NCBI GenBank assembly: GCA_937950105.1
Contig: CALFEM010000425.1
Coordinates: 1-5,133 of the forward strand
Direction of reading: 5' to 3'
Origin: an uncultured Alphaproteobacteria bacterium
GTDB lineage: Bacteria > Pseudomonadota > Alphaproteobacteria > Rhizobiales > Hyphomicrobiaceae
Length of the DNA stretch: 5,133 bases
The translations under genes and the position numbers were made by a program. Numbering within the stretch: the stretch's first letter is position 1; the number at the start of each line of letters is the position of its first letter. The notes under the pieces are model-generated. The model saw nothing but the letters and a program-made list of their open reading frames with translations. It did not search any database and had not been told where the DNA came from. Shown here piece by piece: positions 1 to 4,408 of the stretch.

Positions 1-45
1 GAGATGCCTAAGTGACTGGAGTTCAGACGTGTGCTCTTCCGATCT
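1..45 (+). other. Illumina TruSeq index adapter (sequencing artefact)
   Basis: Positions 12-45 match the TruSeq read-2/index primer that ends in GCTCTTCCGATCT. The five bases before the index (GAGAT) match the end of the P7 arm. The six bases GCCTAA at 6-11 are the reverse complement of TTAGGC, the TruSeq index 3 barcode. The match is recalled from knowledge of the adapter, not searched. The segment should be trimmed: it is not part of the genome, and anything read across position 45/46 is artificial. It also shows that the window starts at the end of an assembled contig. Confidence 0.97.
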
Positions 46-146
46 ACTACTTCGCGAAGGGCGATCTACGCTGCGCTTCCGACGACCCCACCAATATCGA
101 GAAGACCGAGCGAGTCATGACCATCATGCTCGCTGACGAATATTGA
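46..146 (+). CDS. C-terminal fragment of an unknown protein
   Basis: An open frame runs from the end of the adapter to the TGA at 144-146 and encodes about 33 residues, beginning YFAKGDLRC and ending TIMLADEY. The 5' part of the gene is missing because the contig ends here. The fragment is hydrophilic, acidic towards the end and has no recognisable motif. Its stop lies 13 bases before the next start codon, with that gene's ribosome binding site in the gap, so the two probably share an operon. An ATG at 117 is in frame but would leave only nine codons and has no ribosome binding site, so it is not taken as a start. Function unknown; that this is a real gene end is inferred from the operon-like spacing and sensible composition. 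Confidence 0.5.
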
Positions 147-159
147 ACGGAGATCGACG

Positions 160-411
160 ATGGAGATGAAGCTCAATCCCGAACCCGACGCCTTCCTCTA
201 TGGAAACGCAAAGGACGGCGACGCCTACTACAACGTCAACGTGATGCCGCCTCAGCATGAGTGGCGCGGCCAGTTCAAACTTGAAGGCTACACTCCGCAT
301 GCAACCGACTGGATCATCTATGTCGATGGTGACGAGGTTGCTCGCACACGCTCTCGTGAAGAGATAGCGACAGCGCTTCGCCGTGCCGTGATCGAACTCG
401 CGCATGGTTGA
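160..411 (+). CDS. hypothetical protein, 83 aa
   Basis: A small soluble protein with no signal peptide, membrane segment or cysteine cluster. The N-terminal half is rich in aromatic and alternating residues (DAYYNVNVMPP, then a WRGQFKLEGY segment), suggesting beta strands. The C-terminal 20 or so residues (SREEIATALRRAVIELAHG) look like an amphipathic helix. The start at 160 is supported by GGAG at 149-152, seven bases upstream; ATG at 166 is an in-frame alternative that would drop two residues. It follows the partial upstream gene by 13 bases and is closed by a strong intrinsic terminator ten bases after its stop, so it is the last gene of its operon. I do not recognise the family. The small size and position beside a primase-like gene fit phage or plasmid cargo, but that is inference. 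The minus-strand frame over the same bases is treated as a shadow. Confidence 0.75.
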   Translation: MEMKLNPEPDAFLYGNAKDGDAYYNVNVMPPQHEWRGQFKLEGYTPHATDWIIYVDGDEVARTRSREEIATALRRAVIELAHG

Positions 412-420
412 TTGCGTTCG

Positions 421-450
421 TGCCCCTGCTCAATAAATGCAGGGGCATTT
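421..450 (+). terminator. intrinsic terminator after the 83-aa gene
   Basis: A perfect 9-bp stem, TGCCCCTGC at 421-429 and GCAGGGGCA at 439-447, encloses a 9-base AT-rich loop and is followed by TTTCTC. It lies ten bases after the stop codon of the upstream gene. The T-run is on the plus-strand side only, so it most likely ends plus-strand transcription. The tail is short but the stem is strong. Confidence 0.85.
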
Positions 451-457
451 CTCATCA

Positions 458-604
458 CTCATTTGCTAGCCGTATGTGAGCCGCCACGGGCGGCGGTCAA
501 GGGCGCGCCGACAATCATGCCGCTGGGAGCATGAACGGGCGCGGCCGAAGGCAAACCCTTGACCGACGCACTCGAGTGGCGGCTAGTCTCGACTAGCAAA
601 TGAG
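458..604. ncRNA. long nested hairpin, candidate structured RNA (strand uncertain)
   Basis: This gene-free stretch folds almost completely on itself. Stem P1 pairs 458-472 with 590-604 (14 of 15, one C-A mismatch). P2 pairs AGCCGCCAC at 479-487 with 576-584 (9 of 9). P3 pairs CGGTCAAGGG at 494-503 with 556-565 (10 of 10). P4 pairs CGCGCC at 504-509 with 538-543. P5 pairs TCATGC at 515-520 with 529-534 around the loop CGCTGGGA. GCC at 544-546 with GGC at 550-552 gives a small side hairpin. The stems are in strict nested order and separated by small internal loops, making one rod with a side branch, as in regulatory RNAs; so many nested stems in order are unlikely by chance. No U-tract follows, so the transcribed strand is not settled; the plus strand is slightly preferred because all nearby genes run that way. 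Alternatives are a fold-back DNA element, an origin or a transfer site. It matches no RNA family I can name. Confidence 0.55.
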
Positions 605-616
605 GCTGTTGCAGAC

Positions 617-634
617 CCGCGCTTTTCGGCGCGG
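617..634 (+). other. small GC hairpin in the leader of the CHC2 gene
   Basis: CCGCGC at 617-622 pairs perfectly with GCGCGG at 629-634 around the six-base loop TTTTCG. It sits 13 bases beyond the end of the large nested structure and just before the candidate -35 box at 640. No T-run follows, so it is not a convincing terminator. It may be an extra arm of the upstream structured element or an mRNA leader hairpin. Confidence 0.4.
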
Positions 635-639
635 CGCAT

Positions 640-667
640 TTGACAACTCGCTACCCGGCGGTACGCT
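640..667 (+). promoter_or_regulatory. candidate sigma-70 promoter for the CHC2 gene
   Basis: A perfect -35 hexamer TTGACA at 640-645 is followed after 16 bases by TACGCT at 662-667, which keeps only the first, second and last bases of TATAAT. Alphaproteobacterial promoters commonly tolerate a weak -10 when the TTGAC core is good. Transcription would begin near 674 and give a leader of about 30 bases before the ATG at 705. A promoter is expected here because the upstream operon ends in a terminator. Evidence is the two boxes only. Confidence 0.35.
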
Positions 668-694
668 GAGGACAGTCGATAAAGTAGCTCATCC

Positions 695-699
695 GGAGG
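695..699 (+). promoter_or_regulatory. ribosome binding site fixing the CHC2 start
   Basis: GGAGG lies five bases before ATG at 705. The same frame is open back to an ATG at 600, but that codon lies inside the nested inverted-repeat structure and has no ribosome binding site, so 705 is the chosen start. Confidence 0.8.
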
Positions 700-704
700 C
701 AGCC

Positions 705-1247
705 ATGCCAAACGACGGACGGGCGATCGACATTTCGAAGGTGAAGGAAGCCGCACCGATCGAGCGCGTGCTCGCGCACTACGGCATCACTCTCAAGAAA
801 TCCGGACGTCAGCTCACAGGCTGCTGCCCCATTCACAAGGGCAGCAACAAGCGTGCGTTCGTCGTCGATCCCCACAAAGGCGTCTGGCGGTGCTTTGCCG
901 ATTGCGATCGCGGCGGCACCGTCATCGATCTCGTCGTCGAGATAGAAAATGTCTCGGCGCGCGAGGCCGCGATCATGATCGCTGATTGGCTCGGGATAGA
1001 TGCCGGGCAAGCTCAAGAAAGGAGACAAGCAATGAGTGGCAACATGCCCTCGCACAAGGTGTTCGCCGTCGACGGCGAAGGTGACGAGGCGTTCTGGACG
1101 CGCGTCGGATCGGCGTGGCCGAACAAGGATGGCAAGGGTTACAACATCGTCCTGCAAGCCTTGCCGGTCAACGGTCGCCTCGTGCTGCGCGAGCCGAACG
1201 ACGAGGAGGCCGAGGTCAAGTCGTCGAAGACCAGCAGAAAGAAATGA
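705..1247 (+). CDS. CHC2 (DnaG-type) zinc-finger protein fused to a small C-terminal domain, 180 aa
   Basis: Residues 10-100 resemble the zinc-binding N-terminal domain of bacterial primases: a helix with APIERVLAHYGI, then the zinc ligands C41-x2-H44 (CPIH) and C63-x3-C67 (CFADC), a preceding tryptophan (GVWRC), and the GGTVIDLV helix that follows the finger in this family. In DnaG this domain binds single-stranded DNA and helps choose the priming site. The TOPRIM catalytic core that should follow is absent, so the protein cannot be a complete primase. It may act with a separate TOPRIM/helicase protein or bind DNA for another purpose. From M110 the sequence changes to an unrelated module of about 60 residues (SHKVFAVDGEGDEAFWTRVG onwards, with NKDGKGYNIVLQALP) and a charged Lys/Ser-rich tail. 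That junction carries its own ribosome binding site, so the C-terminal part may also be made alone. A terminator begins four bases after the stop. The zinc domain call is firm; its role is inference. Confidence 0.85.
   Translation: MPNDGRAIDISKVKEAAPIERVLAHYGITLKKSGRQLTGCCPIHKGSNKRAFVVDPHKGVWRCFADCDRGGTVIDLVVEIENVSAREAAIMIADWLGIDAGQAQERRQAMSGNMPSHKVFAVDGEGDEAFWTRVGSAWPNKDGKGYNIVLQALPVNGRLVLREPNDEEAEVKSSKTSRKK
1018..1024 (+). promoter_or_regulatory. internal ribosome binding site inside the CHC2 gene
   Basis: AAAGGAG, followed by a 7-base spacer, precedes an in-frame ATG at 1032, at exactly the boundary between the zinc-finger domain and the C-terminal module. This is as good a ribosome binding site as those of the real neighbouring genes. 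It would give a separate 71-aa product ending at 1247. It may be a working internal start or a relic of two genes that became fused. Confidence 0.55.
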
Positions 1248-1251
1248 AAAC

Positions 1252-1285
1252 GAGGGAGGCCGCAGTGATGTGCCTCCCTCTCTTT
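1252..1285 (+). terminator. intrinsic terminator after the CHC2 gene
   Basis: GAGGGAGGC at 1252-1260 pairs perfectly (9 bp) with GCCTCCCTC at 1272-1280 around an 11-base loop, followed by TCTTT. It begins four bases after the CHC2 stop codon and separates that gene from the next one. Confidence 0.85.
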
Positions 1286-1360
1286 GCGTGGCGACAGCTC
1301 CCGTCTGCAATCCGACGCTCGCATTGGGCGAACGCCGGACAGCACACAGGAGATTGGATC

Positions 1361-1645
1361 ATGACCAGAGCATCCGCTGCACGAGTGCGTGTGCCCCGAG
1401 AGGCTGCCCTTTCCGTCAACAAACCGCTGGTTCGTTCGGAGCCGATGGACAGCGACACGTCGGTCTTCGCACTGACCGCGTGGAGCATCAAAACCGACGG
1501 CACGACGTTCCAGATCGCCCGCACGTGGCACGGCAAGCCGAAGTGGTCGAAGCCGTACCAGAGCCTACGCGCTGCGACGCAGGCCATCGCCCGCAAGCAC
1601 GCTGAAGAGCTGACCGAACGTCTCGCCCGCCGGCAGCGGCGTTGA
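1361..1645 (+). CDS. hypothetical basic protein, 94 aa
   Basis: The start at 1361 is set by AGGAG at 1348-1352 with an 8-base spacer. The frame is open further upstream to 1115, but that part overlaps the CHC2 gene and its terminator and is not coding. The first 25 or so residues are Arg/Ala-rich and probably disordered. The middle (SVFALTAWSIKTDGTTFQIA, then RTWHGKPKWSKPYQSL) reads as a small beta-rich domain with several tryptophans. The last 30 residues form a strongly basic predicted helix (IARKHAEELTERLARRQRR). High basicity and small size suggest nucleic-acid binding, but no known motif supports this and I do not recognise the family. It is a single-gene unit, with terminators before and after it. 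No strong promoter is visible in the short gap upstream. Confidence 0.75.
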   Translation: MTRASAARVRVPREAALSVNKPLVRSEPMDSDTSVFALTAWSIKTDGTTFQIARTWHGKPKWSKPYQSLRAATQAIARKHAEELTERLARRQRR

Positions 1646-1653
1646 GCACACCT

Positions 1654-1681
1654 GACCCCGTGAGCAATTCGCGGGGTCTTT
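1654..1681 (+). terminator. intrinsic terminator after the 94-aa gene
   Basis: GACCCCG at 1654-1660 pairs with CGGGGTC at 1672-1678, extendable inward by a few weaker pairs across the TGAGCAATTCG loop, and is followed by TTTCC. It starts nine bases after the stop codon. The GC-rich stem and position are convincing; the T-tail is short. Confidence 0.8.
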
Positions 1682-1691
1682 CCTGGTGGTG

Positions 1692-1697
1692 TATACT
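1692..1697 (+). promoter_or_regulatory. candidate -10 box upstream of the zinc-finger gene
   Basis: TATACT matches the -10 consensus at five of six positions and is preceded by TG. No acceptable -35 box lies 16-18 bases upstream; that position falls inside the preceding terminator stem. Transcription would begin close to the ATG at 1704, making the 12-codon upstream ORF nearly leaderless. It also sits in a small dyad, GGTG at 1688-1691 as read with CACC at 1700-1703, that could be an operator. Weak evidence. Confidence 0.3.
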
Positions 1698-1703
1698 GTC
1701 ACC

Positions 1704-1742
1704 ATGGGCGAGCGCATGATGCTCTTGCACCGCCAATCATGA
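1704..1742 (+). CDS. possible 12-codon leader ORF (MGERMMLLHRQS)
   Basis: A short ORF starts at ATG 1704 and ends with TGA at 1740-1742, which overlaps the ATG of the zinc-finger gene as ATGA. The zinc-finger gene lacks a ribosome binding site of its own, so ribosomes ending this ORF could restart there. The ORF itself has no Shine-Dalgarno sequence but would lie almost at the 5' end of a transcript from the TATACT box. It may be a coupling leader peptide or a chance ORF. Confidence 0.25.
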   Translation: MGERMMLLHRQS

Positions 1743-1921
1743 ACAAGCCAATCATAAAATTCTCGGACGATCCGGCACCACGCAACACGTCGGTGGTGAT
1801 GACGTGCGATCATTGCGCTGTCCCCTTCCATCCGCGCAAGGGCGCACACTTGCCGAGCACAAAGTACTGCTCGCCGGAATGTGCCCGTCGGGCAGTGAAC
1901 GGTAACCGCCGGCGTGGTTGA
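1739..1921 (+). CDS. small four-cysteine zinc-finger protein, 60 aa
   Basis: The protein has a CxxC pair at C23 and C26 (CDHC) and a CxxxC pair at C44 and C48 (CSPEC), separated by 17 residues with a central FHPRKG and a YCSPEC turn. This is the pattern of small treble-clef or FCS/MYM-like zinc fingers, common in short phage and plasmid proteins, where it usually means nucleic-acid or protein binding. A basic tail follows (ARRAVNGNRRRG). No catalytic residues are evident. The start at 1739 is weak: no Shine-Dalgarno sequence is present, and translation may depend on the overlapping upstream ORF. The gene ends 67 bases before the methyltransferase and may or may not belong to the restriction-modification unit. 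It has no helix-turn-helix, so it is not a typical R-M controller protein. Function unknown beyond probable zinc binding. Confidence 0.65.
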   Translation: MNKPIIKFSDDPAPRNTSVVMTCDHCAVPFHPRKGAHLPSTKYCSPECARRAVNGNRRRG

Positions 1922-1988
1922 GCCATTCCCCTGCTATCCCCGCGGCGAATACGGCCGTTGACGGAGAATATGGTATCCTTGGGCTTAT

Positions 1989-2957
1989 ATGGCCGGAGGA
2001 GGACGGCAACGGAAATATCGCGTCGCATCGCTGTTCGCCGGCTGTGGCGGTATGGATGTGGGCTTTCATGGCGGCTTCGCATCGCTCGGCAAACGCTACA
2101 ACCGCAACGCATTCGATATCGTGTTCGCAAACGACATCGAGCCGAACGCGACGCTGACCTACGCGCGCAATATTTCTCCGAGCATCGTCACCGGCGACAT
2201 CCTCGACCTGCTGAAGAGTGACGCGCTGCCTGAGAAGGCGGACATCGTGCTCGGCGGCTTTCCCTGCCAGGACTTCTCGCATGCCGGCAAGCGGCTCGGC
2301 TTCGATGCCGATCGCGGCAATCTCTACAAGGCGATGGGCAACACCATCGAACGACTGCGGCCAAGCCTTTTCCTTGCTGAGAACGTGAAGGGATTGCTGA
2401 CGCTAGACGGCGGCACCGCGATCGAGACGATCACCAAGGACTTCGCCAAGCTCGGTTACGAGGTGCGTTATCGGCTCTACAACACCGCCGGCTTCGGCGT
2501 GCCTCAGCGTCGCGAGCGCGTCGTCATCATCGGCACGAGGAAAGGCATCCTGCCGCCGTTCGATATGCCGGAGCCGCAGCTTGACGAGAGCAGTTGGGTG
2601 AGCTTGCGGATGGCCATCGGCGATCTCGCTGACGTTGGTGAGGGCGCTGCTCCCAATCACTTCTGGTCGCGGGCGCGCCGCAACACCGGCCAAGGCAACT
2701 CCGTCGTCGATCCCGATCGGCCAGGTCCGACCATGCGCGCCGAGCATCACGGCAACATCGAGTATCACTGGTCGGCCGGACGGCGCCTCTCGGCACGCGA
2801 GGCTGCGCGCATCCAATCCTTTCCCGACGACTTCGTCTTCTATCCGTCGACGTCGTCCGCCTACAAGCAGATCGGCAATGCCGTGCCGCCGGTCTTCGCA
2901 TGGCACATCGCACGCCACATTCAGAGGTTCCTCGACCGCCATCTCGATGTCGTATGA
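1989..2957 (+). CDS. Type II C5-cytosine DNA methyltransferase, 322 aa
   Basis: The enzyme transfers a methyl group from S-adenosylmethionine to C5 of cytosine in a specific DNA site, protecting the host from the partner nuclease. The motifs appear in the canonical order: motif I SLFAGCGGMDVGF (14-26, AdoMet binding), motif IV GGFPCQDFS with catalytic C93, motif VI ENVKG (131-135), motif VIII QRRERV (173-178), a short target-recognition region at about 185-262 containing GPTMRAEHHGNIEYH, motif IX RLSAREAARIQSFPD (266-280) and motif X QIGNAVPP (294-301). Length is normal for a small M.HhaI-like enzyme and no core residue is missing. ATG 1989 is the only standard start before motif I: the frame is closed by TGA at 1959-1961. 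It has no Shine-Dalgarno sequence upstream, so translation may be leaderless. The stop overlaps the nuclease start by ATGA. The recognition sequence cannot be read from the protein. Confidence 0.97.
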   Translation: MAGGGRQRKYRVASLFAGCGGMDVGFHGGFASLGKRYNRNAFDIVFANDIEPNATLTYARNISPSIVTGDILDLLKSDALPEKADIVLGGFPCQDFSHAGKRLGFDADRGNLYKAMGNTIERLRPSLFLAENVKGLLTLDGGTAIETITKDFAKLGYEVRYRLYNTAGFGVPQRRERVVIIGTRKGILPPFDMPEPQLDESSWVSLRMAIGDLADVGEGAAPNHFWSRARRNTGQGNSVVDPDRPGPTMRAEHHGNIEYHWSAGRRLSAREAARIQSFPDDFVFYPSTSSAYKQIGNAVPPVFAWHIARHIQRFLDRHLDVV

Positions 2958-3994
2958 TCTACTCCGACAAGGCCGAGGCGCATCAGCCAGAGTTCGAGAC
3001 CTTGCTGGCTCGTTCCGAGCAGTCACTTCGAGCGTCGCTTCAATCCGCACCAGAGCCGCTTGCCTCTGACGTGTTCGAGCGCGCCGTCTGCGACCACATG
3101 AAAGCAGCGGCGAGCGGCACTGGCTTCGAGCACTCGATCCAGCAGACTAGCGACAATGCCTTCCCCGATATCGTTGCCCGGCGCTATTTCGGCGTCGAGG
3201 TCAAGATGACCAAGAAGGACGACTGGCGCTCGACCGGCAACAGTGTCCGCGAACACTCCCGTCTCGACGGGATCGAGCGCATCTACATGCTGTTCGGTAA
3301 ATTCGGTGGCGGCTTCGACGTGCGCACCCGCCTCTACCAGGAGTGCCTGAGCGAGGTGGCCGTGACCCACTCGCCGCGCTACCTGATCGACATGACGCTG
3401 CCCGACGGCAAGTCCATCTTCGACAAGATGGGCGTCGACTACGATGTGCTGCGCCACGATCCGCAGATCATCCCGCGCATCAAGAGCTACTACCGCGCAC
3501 AGCTTAAGGAGGGACAGGAGCTGTGGTGGCTGCAGGATGATCGAGCCGTCTCCCCTATCATCCGCCCTTTCAATACTCTGACGGATTCCGAGCAGCGCGC
3601 GCTCAAGATCGACAGTCTCATCCTCTTCCCTGAAATCCTCGGCACCTCACGCACCAAGTACGAGCGCGTTGCCGCCTACTGGATCGCCGAGCATGGCGTC
3701 GTTTCGTCGAGCTTGCGCGACGCATTCACCGCCGGTGGACGCAAGGAGATCTCCGGGCTCGGCGTCGCCCGACAAGTCGATACCCTGTTGCTCGATGTCG
3801 CGAGCGAGTTGATCGCGCGTCTCATGACGCTCGACGAGACAATGCTGACGCACTACTGGCGCGTCTCCGGGGTGGCCCAGGATCGCGTGTCGCAATGGCT
3901 GGAACTCGCCGAGACGCACGCGACCACCGCCGACACGCTCTCGCCCCGCGACGTGCTCACCGCCGGCCTCGAAGGCGGCCGACGATTCGGGTAG
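2954..3994 (+). CDS. probable Type II restriction endonuclease, PD-(D/E)XK fold, 346 aa
   Basis: This is very probably the nuclease partner of the upstream methyltransferase, cutting DNA at the same unmethylated site. With the start at 2954, residues 70-84 contain a PD-(D/E)XK core: FPDI with D72, nine residues, then VEVK with E82 and K84; an upstream Glu (E42, in VFERAV) sits in the helix position usual for this fold. Conserved-looking segments follow (STGNSVREHSRLDGIERIYM, then LFGKFGG). The C-terminal third is helical and may recognise DNA or form the dimer. The frame is open back to ATG 2900, but 2954 is chosen because it gives the ATGA overlap with the methyltransferase stop and because residues before it would only read methyltransferase codons in another frame. 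Coupled translation after the methyltransferase would delay nuclease production. No exact restriction family or site is recognised; the call rests on the motif and gene context. Confidence 0.85.
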   Translation: MIYSDKAEAHQPEFETLLARSEQSLRASLQSAPEPLASDVFERAVCDHMKAAASGTGFEHSIQQTSDNAFPDIVARRYFGVEVKMTKKDDWRSTGNSVREHSRLDGIERIYMLFGKFGGGFDVRTRLYQECLSEVAVTHSPRYLIDMTLPDGKSIFDKMGVDYDVLRHDPQIIPRIKSYYRAQLKEGQELWWLQDDRAVSPIIRPFNTLTDSEQRALKIDSLILFPEILGTSRTKYERVAAYWIAEHGVVSSSLRDAFTAGGRKEISGLGVARQVDTLLLDVASELIARLMTLDETMLTHYWRVSGVAQDRVSQWLELAETHATTADTLSPRDVLTAGLEGGRRFG

Positions 3995-4113
3995 CAGCCG
4001 GGTGCAGCACGCACGTTACATCGCCGAGCTAAACGCACATGGAATGTGCTGGTGCTTTGGTGGGGGGACAATTCTCGGACATGCTTGCGCTTCACTGAAG
4101 CAAACACTCATCC

Positions 4114-4381
4114 CTATTGGACTGCCGACAGTAGCTTCGCCCAAAGAAGCTCTCCTGCGGCTTCAAATGTCAATCGCGCATGACTTCCATGAGCGCCAGC
4201 CAACATGGGCTTCAAGTACATCCCGTGGCCGTCTGCTTCAACCATTAGGCATTCGCTGAAGCTGCCATCCCCTCGGGATGAATTGGAATACGTGATGCCT
4301 CGACCGAACACGCCACCGTTTTCAACCCGGCACTGGGAAAGCATAGCCCCATCCCGATAAATTGTAGCGATGAACGATTGT
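4114..4381 (-). pseudogene. remnant of an unknown gene, 5' end cut by the IS element
   Basis: A minus-strand frame runs from the IS boundary to a TAG stop at 4114-4116 and encodes about 88 residues, beginning QSFIATIYRDGAMLSQCRV and ending ELLWAKLLSAVQ. The composition (alternating hydrophobics, Gly-rich turns such as ENGGVFGRG, then SECLMVEADGHGMYLKPML) looks like a genuine small beta-rich protein. The frame continues into the IS only as far as a TTG at 4431, with no ribosome binding site, so the first 17 residues of that reading are IS sequence and not native. The first internal ATG is at 4344. The native start was therefore probably separated by the insertion. GC content is lower than in the R-M genes, suggesting different ancestry. 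The overlapping plus-strand frame at 4002-4259 looks less protein-like. Family unknown; that it was once a gene is inference. Confidence 0.5.
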
Positions 4382-4400
4382 GGCTCTGTTCTTGATTGAT
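4382..4400 (-). repeat. putative terminal inverted repeat of the IS element
   Basis: The sequence from GGCTCTGTTC to about 4400 marks the transposase-distal end of the IS. It is identified by position (just outside the stop codon and at the point where the neighbouring gene loses coding sense) and its GG start. The matching copy at the other end is not in the window, so the length is a guess. Confidence 0.5.
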
Positions 4401-4408
4401 GTAGCGTC

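Noticed and set aside
458..604. Integron attC site, MITE or retron RNA
   Set aside because: No GTTRRRY/RYYYAAC core sites for attC; no matching direct repeats flank the outer arms as expected for a MITE; no reverse transcriptase gene nearby for a retron. The nested multi-stem order fits a structured RNA better, though not conclusively.
600..704. N-terminal extension of the CHC2 protein from ATG 600
   Set aside because: No ribosome binding site; ATG 600 lies within the inverted-repeat structure. ATG 705 has GGAGG at ideal spacing and begins where primase-like sequence begins.
651..1310. Long minus-strand frame of 219 codons
   Set aside because: Lies opposite the CHC2 gene and its terminator, has no family features, and is a typical antisense shadow of GC-rich coding DNA.
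1739..1921. R-M controller (C) protein
   Set aside because: C proteins are helix-turn-helix proteins of about 80 residues; this one is a four-cysteine zinc finger with no helix-turn-helix pattern, and no C-box-like repeat is seen before the methyltransferase.
2900..2953. Upstream start of the nuclease at ATG 2900
   Set aside because: The added 18 residues overlap methyltransferase codons and look like out-of-frame sequence (HRTPHSEVPRPPSR). ATG 2954 gives the standard ATGA overlap.
2403..3050. Long minus-strand frame opposite the methyltransferase
   Set aside because: The plus strand has unmistakable methyltransferase motifs throughout; the antisense frame shows none and is explained by GC-rich codon bias.
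4085..4103. Dyad GCTTCA/TGAAGC as a terminator between the nuclease and the remnant gene
   Set aside because: The arms are separated by a single base and no T-run follows on either strand; it is probably chance symmetry.
4002..4259. Plus-strand frame of 85 codons after the nuclease
   Set aside because: Begins with GTG without a ribosome binding site and overlaps the more protein-like minus-strand remnant. No motif seen.
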